Of a stretch of DNA of 64,000 nucleotides, positions 57,594-64,000 are shown in pieces (the stretch's first letter is position 1; every line of letters begins with the position of its first letter). This DNA is from Tupaia tana. Taxonomy: Eukaryota; Chordata; Mammalia; Scandentia; Tupaiidae. The stretch is taken from contig JAKSZU010000008.1 in the NCBI GenBank assembly GCA_026018925.1, positions 61,651,027-61,715,026 on the forward strand, read 5' to 3'. The notes under the pieces are model-generated. The model was not told the origin of the DNA, made no database searches, and worked only from the letters and a program-made list of their open reading frames with translations. A program made the position numbers and the translations under genes.

Positions 57594-57705
57594 ACACACA
57601 CACACGTGTGTGTGTGTGCATGTGGTGTGTGTGTGTATATATATATGTATATATATATATATATATATATGTATATACATATATATATATGTATGTATAT
57701 ATATG
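57594..57705. repeat. (AC)n(GT)n palindrome followed by (TA)n
   Basis: A perfect 24-bp palindrome (57594-57617) is followed by GT-rich and long TA-rich alternating sequence. Confidence 0.93.
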
Positions 57706-57917
57706 GCACTGCATAAAGGTCCATACACAAATTTAAAATTTCTATGTCAAATGCTCTCAATAACCTAATATAGTGAGGGCAGAAGGAAATAATTAGCATA
57801 TGCTTATGCTTTACCCTTATTTAGAAATAATGGCAATACTTTAGTAATATTTTGCCATAATAGCAAAATTATGCTAAGGGATGAGGTACTTGACCAATTA
57901 AACTGTCACCTTTTTTT

Positions 57918-58188
57918 TTTAAGTTTTTTTTTTTTTTTTTTTTTTTTTGGCTGTAGAGTGCATGCACTTGCAGGAGAGACAGAGAGAGATAGACAGAAAG
58001 CAAGAAATCCTCCCCACCCTGGAGGAGATGGCAACACCACAATCCCTTCTCCTCTATTTTCTTCTCAGGATTTTAGACATGCACACACATGTGCCTGGTA
58101 AGAGTTTGATGCCTCCAGGTCCAGGACTCCAACCACAGTCAGCCATGTGGGGGTCCAGTGACATAACCATTACACCATCTGCTGGTCC
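57918..58188 (-). repeat. tRNA-derived SINE, long form
   Basis: Long T-run, 'ggctgtagagtgcatgcact', 'gagagacagagagagataga', 'ggactccaaccacagtcagc', 'acaccatctgctggtccc' in reverse. The TSD may be 'aactgtcacctttttt' and 'aagctgtcatttttaa'. Confidence 0.92.
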
Positions 58189-58575
58189 CTAAGCTGTCAT
58201 TTTTAAAGGGAATTAAACATCACTAGAAAAGATGTAATATTATTGATTAATTCAGGTTTCTATATGAGATTCTTTGTGATTACAGAGTTGAAAATTGATT
58301 CTAACACACCAAGTGCCTCTAAACAGAAACTTAAAATAATAAATTATGTTTTGCCAATCCCAAACTTATTTTCTGGGAGTTAAGTTATAGAGTACAATTG
58401 CAACCTCTACCACTAAACTTGAAACAAGGCAGCTGAGATTTTTATACCTTATAGTCTTAGTCAACTGAAGCTATTAATATGTGGTTAATGCTCCTTACCA
58501 GAAACACACAATTTATTTTACTATCTCAAGCTTAAACCATTCACTATGCCTCCCAAGAAGTTTCCAATTTGGGAA
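58189..58575. other. AT-rich sequence, nothing recognised
   Basis: Nothing recognised. Confidence 0.45.
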
Positions 58576-58632
58576 ACACACACACACACGCATGCGCGCG
58601 TGCGCGCGCACACACACACACACACACACACA
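58576..58632. repeat. (AC)n with a CG-rich core, perfect Pu-Py alternation
   Basis: An AC run, then 'cgcatgcgcgcgtgcgcgcg', then another AC run. Purine and pyrimidine alternate for about 57 bases without a break. Confidence 0.95.
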
Positions 58633-59320
58633 GGAAAAAATTACCTAAGAGGAAATTTTCTTTGGACATTGACTCTGTAGATTGAAGTGAATTAGTAAGT
58701 AAATCTTTTTCAGCTCCTATTTCTATATAAGCTATTTTTAATAGAAAATTATATTCATACTGAGTGTGAAACCAAAAATAAAATAGAAGACCATCTGATG
58801 TCTGTTCTAATAATTACTTCTAAGTTCCTGAAACTGAAGCCTAGCTAAATTACAGCAGTTCTTGTCCACGTGTAGCTGAAATTCCACAACGTATTGATAA
58901 ATAAGATTTGACTGACGGTGCTGACATCCATTACAATGGTCTGCTCAGGTTTAACTGGATATTTTGTGATTAATGGTCTTTCATGTTTAATTGGATATGT
59001 TATGATGATAAGATATAGGATGTATGCAAGAATAAACATTTAGCTTTGAGGTTTCAATAGCTGTTATTTCTCTATTAGAATGTATTGTTTAAAAAATTGC
59101 TAATGGAAAATCTGACTTTGAATTCAGCTTGTGACCTTAATAAAGTGAAGCTCTTCTAAAAATTTTAGGATTGTCCATTTTAAAGAAAAGTCTGAATTCT
59201 TTGAATTAACTTTAGGCTGGCAATATCCCTATAAAAAGTAGAAATATCATAAAGTGCTTTCTCAATTGAGACAAAAAAGTAACAAAATATTTTGAAGAGG
59301 ATATGGCATCTATATGTCTA
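58633..59320. other. AT-rich sequence, nothing recognised
   Basis: Nothing recognised. Confidence 0.45.
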
Positions 59321-59401
59321 ATACGGGAACATTGAGAAAGTCTATGATTCATTTTTGCATAGAAAAACAGAAATATACCTCATGACTTTTCCAATGACCT
59401 A
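59321..59401. mobile_element. MITE-like element, copy B
   Basis: Shares 'attgagaaagtctatgattc', 'atttttgcatagaaaaacag' and 'catgacttttccaatgacct' with copies A and C. The right inverted repeat is well kept and the left is worn. Confidence 0.65.
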
Positions 59402-59619
59402 ATAAACTATTTTGGTGAGCTGAATCACTCATTAAACTGAGGGGAGAGAAAACAATAACAGAAAATTTCAAATGCATCAAAACACAACCTTTACTGCAGC
59501 AATATATCCCTTATTATAAGTATAAATAAAGAAGTTGAATTATTTTTATAAAAATAACAGTTTCTCTGCTCTCTCACTAAATAAACAGTGAACACATTGA
59601 ACATGGACCCATAGATCTA
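59402..59619. other. Short unassigned stretch
   Basis: Nothing recognised. Confidence 0.4.
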
Positions 59620-59795
59620 ATATTACTTGAGTCAATCCTTTGTGCTAGGTACTGTGTCCGTTCCCTTGCATGTATTATCTCATTTAATCTTCTAATAACT
59701 TTAGCAAATAAATTCTATTATTCTCCTTTTACATATAGCATATGACAAAACTGAGGCTAAAAATGCTAAATACTAGAAAATTATATACTTAGCAA
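59620..59795 (-). repeat. MIR SINE fossil
   Basis: 'ttgtgctaggtactgtgtcc', 'attatctcatttaatcttct' and 'atgacaaaactgaggctaaa' are MIR in reverse. Confidence 0.78.
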
Positions 59796-59910
59796 CTGTC
59801 TGTGCCCAAATTAAAAACCAAGGACAGTCAGAATCCAAACTTCAAAACCAGTGTTTGTAACCTTGAGCTCTGTTCAGCAAATCACTATGTTTTTGAATGC
59901 TCAGTTCTCT

Positions 59911-59921
59911 TCTTTTCTTTT

Positions 59922-59954
<33 letters not shown>

Positions 59955-60045
59955 TCTTTTCTTCAAGTTATCAGGTCCAGAACTCAGACCACACAGTCAA
60001 CCATGTGGGATCTAGCCCCCTTAAACACCACACCACCAGTGGGCT
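59911..60045 (-). repeat. tRNA-derived SINE, short or body-deleted form
   Basis: T-run 59924-59953, 'ccagaactcagaccacacag', 'ccttaaacaccacaccacca' in reverse. The body is missing. 'gaatgctcagttc' and 'gaatgccccgttc' may be the TSD. Confidence 0.82.
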
Positions 60046-61076
60046 CAGAATGCCCCGTTCATTCTGAGGGCTCCAGACATGTATACATCTCTGTTTCCCC
60101 ACTTGCTTTGTTCTCTTTCTCACACTCCTCCTTCTCTCTTCCCCATGGAATAACTTTTGGCTTCATTTTATATTTAAAAAGCAAATTTGTCTGAGTGCTC
60201 CTCAACTACATGGGGACACAGTAAAAAAACACTTTAACCAAATGAAAAGATTAGAGTCAGTAAAACAAAATAAGAAGATTAGAATCAAAAATAGATTTGT
60301 ATGTGGGAATTGGGTGTAAATAAGAAAACCGGACATGCTCTATTATCATTGTTAACAGCTATTTCATGTTTACACCTCAAAAATGACCACCTTCACTTTA
60401 CATTAACCAACTAACCAACACAAGTTTTAAACTGCTTAGTTTCATGGTCAAGCCAGTCTGCCTGAAATAAGGTGTTTTGTTTTGTTTTGTTTTTTGTATA
60501 TAGTCTTAGACCTTTCAGAATATGCTCGATCGCCTTTCCAGAACGGTATTGCTGTAGGGAGAGGAGGAAGTGGCGGGCTTTAAAAATACATCCAATGAAC
60601 AGCACAGGGGATTAAATAAAAATATAAATTTACTCTAAAATTCATTTTCAACTTTCTGCCTTTTGCTTTGGACATAAATGAAAAGAGAACAAAGGGCTGT
60701 TTGGTGACTAAGTGTTAAAAACTTCTGTCATAAACTGCATGGACTTGCAGTGATTTTAAGCAACTTGACCTACTCTCTGGAAACATGCTGAAAGCATCAG
60801 TGTAATTTCATTCCGTGTTTTTAGATATTTATGTCTCCGCACTATGCTTCCATTTCAGGGACAAGCACACATCTGAGCCATTCACAGTATGAATCTGGTA
60901 AAACACTCCAGGGATCTTCAAAATAGAATTGTTCAACAATTTTTGGATACAGGGGAATATAAAGTGCGTATTTGTAATTCTGTATTTATCCATGTATTTT
61001 TTAGCATGTTTATATTCCCAGTTCTTTTTGGAGAAGGGAGGCTGGAGAGTGGAGACCAAGTAGGGGTGAAAATTAG
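60046..61076. other. Unassigned sequence
   Basis: A (TTTTG)n run lies near 60476-60495. Nothing else recognised. Confidence 0.45.
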
Positions 61077-61097
61077 AGGTGGGAAAGTTATCATTAT

Positions 61098-61346
61098 TTT
61101 TTTATGAGAGATTTATGCCACAGGGCATGTGCACTCACCAGAGAGACACAGAGATAGAAAGTGAGAAATCATCCTCCAGGGGGGATGGGTGTGCCACAAT
61201 CCCTTCTCCTCCACTCTCTTCTCATGATTTTGTTCATACACGCACACACACCCAACATGAGTTTTAAACCACCAGGTCTGGGACTCAAACTGCAGTCGAC
61301 TATGAGGGAGTCCAACAACGTAGCCATTATGTCATCCACTGGTCCC
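61098..61346 (-). repeat. tRNA-derived SINE, long form, TSD
   Basis: 'tatgagagatttatgccaca', 'gggactcaaactgcagtcga', 'atgtcatccactggtccc' in reverse. The flanks 'aggtgggaaagtta' and 'agatgggaaagttta' are the TSD. Confidence 0.92.
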
Positions 61347-61465
61347 ACAGATGGGAAAGTTTAAGGAGGAGCTCTACATAGAAATTATGTTTCAGATGTA
61401 TTAAAAAGGGGGCTGGGGGTTGCTCTGAGCTACCTATTTTCATGTTGTGAATAAAGCTAAAAATG

Positions 61466-61746
61466 GGGAACCAGTAGTTAGCATAATAGCTATGTCGCTG
61501 GACTCCCACGTAGTCGACCGCGGTTCGTGTCCCAGACCCGGTGGCTTAAAACTCACGCTGGGCACATATGCCTGCGTGCCCAAGATCCCGAGAGGAGAAT
61601 GGAGGAGAAGGGATGGCGGCATGACCATCCCCCCTGGGGGGTGATTTCTCGCTTTCTGTCTCTCTGTCTCTCTCTGTCTGTCAGGTGAGTGCACGCGCCT
61701 TATAGCAAAAACCTCTCAAAAAAAATAAAATTAAATTAAATAAATA
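61466..61746 (+). repeat. tRNA-derived SINE, long form, exact 16-bp TSD
   Basis: 'gggaaccagtagttagcata', 'ggttcgtgtcccagacccgg', body, 'cgccttatagcaaaaacctc', AAAT-rich tail. The TSD 'aataaagctaaaaatg' is exact (61450-61465, 61747-61762). Confidence 0.96.
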
Positions 61747-61762
61747 AATAAAGCTAAAAATG

Positions 61763-62509
61763 AAATAGGATTAATCTCCCATAAAACAGATCAAAGTAGC
61801 GCATTATAACTCTAACATCTGTGCGTGCCTGGATGAGCACAGCTCTGCTGCTGGAGTAAATGACAGCTCCAGATTGTTGTAATTCTGCCACTATGTTTAC
61901 CTCAGGTTAGTTTAAATCCTTGTTAGAGAATGACAGCCTCTTTAAAGAAATACTTTAGCAACACACACACACACAGATATGCAGAGAACACTATGTGCTA
62001 GTCAGTTGGCTGCCTGATTAATGCACATGGGGGTAGAAAGGAAAACCAGTATTTAATTCAATTACAGGCATTTTTTAAAAATGATCAAACAAAGCAATTC
62101 CAGCTATCTCCCATTTAGATATAATTTTCAGTTAAATCCTAACAGACATAACTCTTAACAACAAGGCATTGTCTGGATAGAGTCCAAGGGAGAAAATTTG
62201 TGTTAATGCTGTTTAATGAGACTGAGCAATTTATTTTTGGCCTTTTTTCAGGTTTTGTTTTTGTTTTGTTTTGTTTAGTTTTGGTCATCAAAACTCATGA
62301 AGAATCTTTGCTAAATCTACTCATTGCCTCTGGTTGCCTGAGTCTCTGGAGCACTTGAACCTCAGAACTCATTGCAGTGTGCCTATAGTACACAAAGCCA
62401 ATGGAAACATAGGGAATATCTTTATAGAAAGTCAATTTTATTGTAAAATTTATAAGTAAAAGCATTATTGTATATTTTAAAATCATAACTTGTCATTTTA
62501 CTTCCTATC
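61763..62509. other. Unassigned sequence
   Basis: A short (AC)n lies at about 61961-61974 and a (TTTTG)n near 62258-62277. Nothing else recognised. Confidence 0.45.
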
Positions 62510-62525
62510 TTACATTTATAATTTC

Positions 62526-62790
62526 TTTTTTTTGGGGGGGAGAGGTTTTTGCTATAGTGCACGTGCGCTCACCAGAAAGACAGAGACAGAGAGACAGAAA
62601 GCAAGAAATTACCCCCCAGAGGGGATGGCCATGCCACAATCCCTTCTCCTCCATTCTCCTCTTGGGCGGGATCTTGGGCATGCATGCACACACGCCCGGC
62701 GTGAGTTTTAAGCCACCAGGTCCGGGACACGAACCACGGTCGACTACATGGGAGTCCAGCGACATAGCCATTACGCTAAGGGCTGGTCCC
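62526..62790 (-). repeat. tRNA-derived SINE, long form, young, TSD
   Basis: 'gagaggtttttgctatagtg', 'agacagagagacagaaagca', 'gggacacgaaccacggtcga', 'acgctaagggctggtcc' in reverse. The TSD 'ttacatttata' lies on both sides (62510-62520, 62791-62801). Confidence 0.96.
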
Positions 62791-62801
62791 TTACATTTAT
62801 A

Positions 62802-64000
62802 AATTGGAAAATGAGCAAGATCATTTCAGGCTGTACCCAAGGTTTAGGGGGCTTCATTCTTTCTCTCTACTTAGGTGCATTTCAGTGGAAACGTTTGTAA
62901 CACTCAGTGATTAATAACACTAGGACTAACATCAACTAAATTTTAGTGTAAAGTACTCATACTATTAAAAACCCTAAGTAGCAGTCACTTGTCTGTATTC
63001 ATAGCAGATATTTAAACGAAGCAACTTGGTGATCCTCCATCTCCAAATGATTACTATTAATTAGCCTCACATTTTAACTTTTTAAGATATACCTTACACA
63101 AAAATGGAAGATATGATGGTATTAGTTAATGTATACTTTAAAAAAACAGAACTATAATTGAAAGTGCACAATATAACGTAATGTTCAATTCGAGGAAGAT
63201 GAATATGTCTAAATCCTTGACTGATTATAACACATTGTGTGTATGTTTGAAAAACCACACTATACCCCAAAACAAAACATTCAATGATTATATGAAAACC
63301 AGAAATCACACTAAAAAATAAATAAATGAAAAATGATGGTGTCATGGTTTAGTAGGCAGTGTTTTTATATTTTCACCGAAAATGATGATGCTGTTTAAAT
63401 CACTGGTGTTTCAGAGTCTATAAAACACATTTTAAAAAATATTGGCAGAATTCCATTATATTGTGCACTTAATCTTACCAAACCTATTAAATTCTAGTCA
63501 ATTTGAGGTCAGATTCAAATGGAAAACATGCCATAGACAAAGTATACCATATACAAGAAACCAATTCTGGATGCCAGTTATACTTTGCTTGATGATGATT
63601 GTATTCTTATAAATAAATAAATGTTTAAATATAAAAAATACGTGTATATCAAAGATATACGGGGTTCTGTCTACAAACTGAAACAAATAAAATGCTTTCA
63701 ATAACTGTTTTAGAACTAAATCTTTACGTGTATTACTTATCATCATTTTTTGTCAGAAGATACACAAGACAAGTGCAGGAAATTTCCGTTTAATAAATAA
63801 AGTACATGTGGCCAAAGTTTTATTCATTAACTGCGAAGTATTCTCATGAGTGCTTTATCTTGGATTATAAACTTTTTGGAGGAGACAATACAGGTTTTGT
63901 ATGCTTCCATTCACTGGGGGATTAGCTACCAGCACTTTTAGTTGAACTGAAATTAAGTACATGCTTTCAGATGGTAGTCACAATGACATTGATTTTGGCA
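62802..64000. other. AT-rich sequence to the window end, nothing recognised
   Basis: No open frame, RNA gene or repeat could be supported. Confidence 0.5.

Overview
This window is nuclear DNA of a placental mammal. It is AT-rich, CpG-poor outside young repeats, and full of retroposons. I found no protein-coding gene, rRNA, functional tRNA or CRISPR array that I can support. It reads as intergenic DNA or the inside of a large intron. Nearly all open frames over 60 codons are either inside SINEs (GC-richer, few stops, open on both strands) or chance frames.

The dominant component is about fifty copies of a tRNA-derived SINE family, in two architectures that share a tRNA-like head ('ggggccagcaggtggcgtagtgg' type, with box A- and box B-like Pol III motifs). 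The short form (about 140-200 bp) has a CT-rich stretch, then 'ggtcaaattaaaataaata' and a TTTA/AAAT-rich tail. The long form (about 230-270 bp) has a GC-rich unique body, a GTCTCT-rich stretch, a 'cgcgccctatagc' segment and a poly(A) tail. Many copies have clear 9-19 bp target-site duplications (TSDs), and several look nearly identical to each other, so the family was recently active. I know of no such SINE in human, mouse, dog, cow or horse. The best fit I can recall is the CYN family of colugos (Dermoptera, Galeopterus/Cynocephalus). Two faint 7SL/Alu-like fragments (about 25299-25452 and 29263-29422) fit a euarchontogliran host. The host call is an inference, not a database match.

Layout: 1-9 kb has mostly old unique-looking sequence with a MIR, an L2 end and the first SINE clusters; 9-15 kb is SINE-dense; 15.36-15.84 kb is an old ERV-like solo LTR; 16-19 kb is quiet; 19.4-21.0 kb has two SINEs in the same target site and a MITE copy; 23-31 kb has SINEs, the 7SL-like pieces and a MaLR-type LTR split by two SINEs; 31-39 kb is mainly MIR/L2/CR1 fossils; 39.9-41.4 kb is a four-layer nest (SINE, SINE inside it, LTR-like insert, SINE inside that); 44-48 kb holds L2, MIR, an unexplained 129-codon open frame and a Tigger-type fossil; 50.5-51.7 kb is a 5'-truncated L1 3' end; 51.7-62.8 kb is SINEs and microsatellites, including strong Z-DNA and cruciform candidates; 62.8-64 kb is unremarkable.

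No previously undescribed gene system is evident. The items most worth a second look are a three-copy 75-bp MITE-like family with long terminal inverted repeats, the nested 39.9-41.4 kb locus, the double SINE insertion at one target near 20.8 kb, a tail-less SINE insertion at 55.15 kb, and the open frame at 45.91-46.30 kb.
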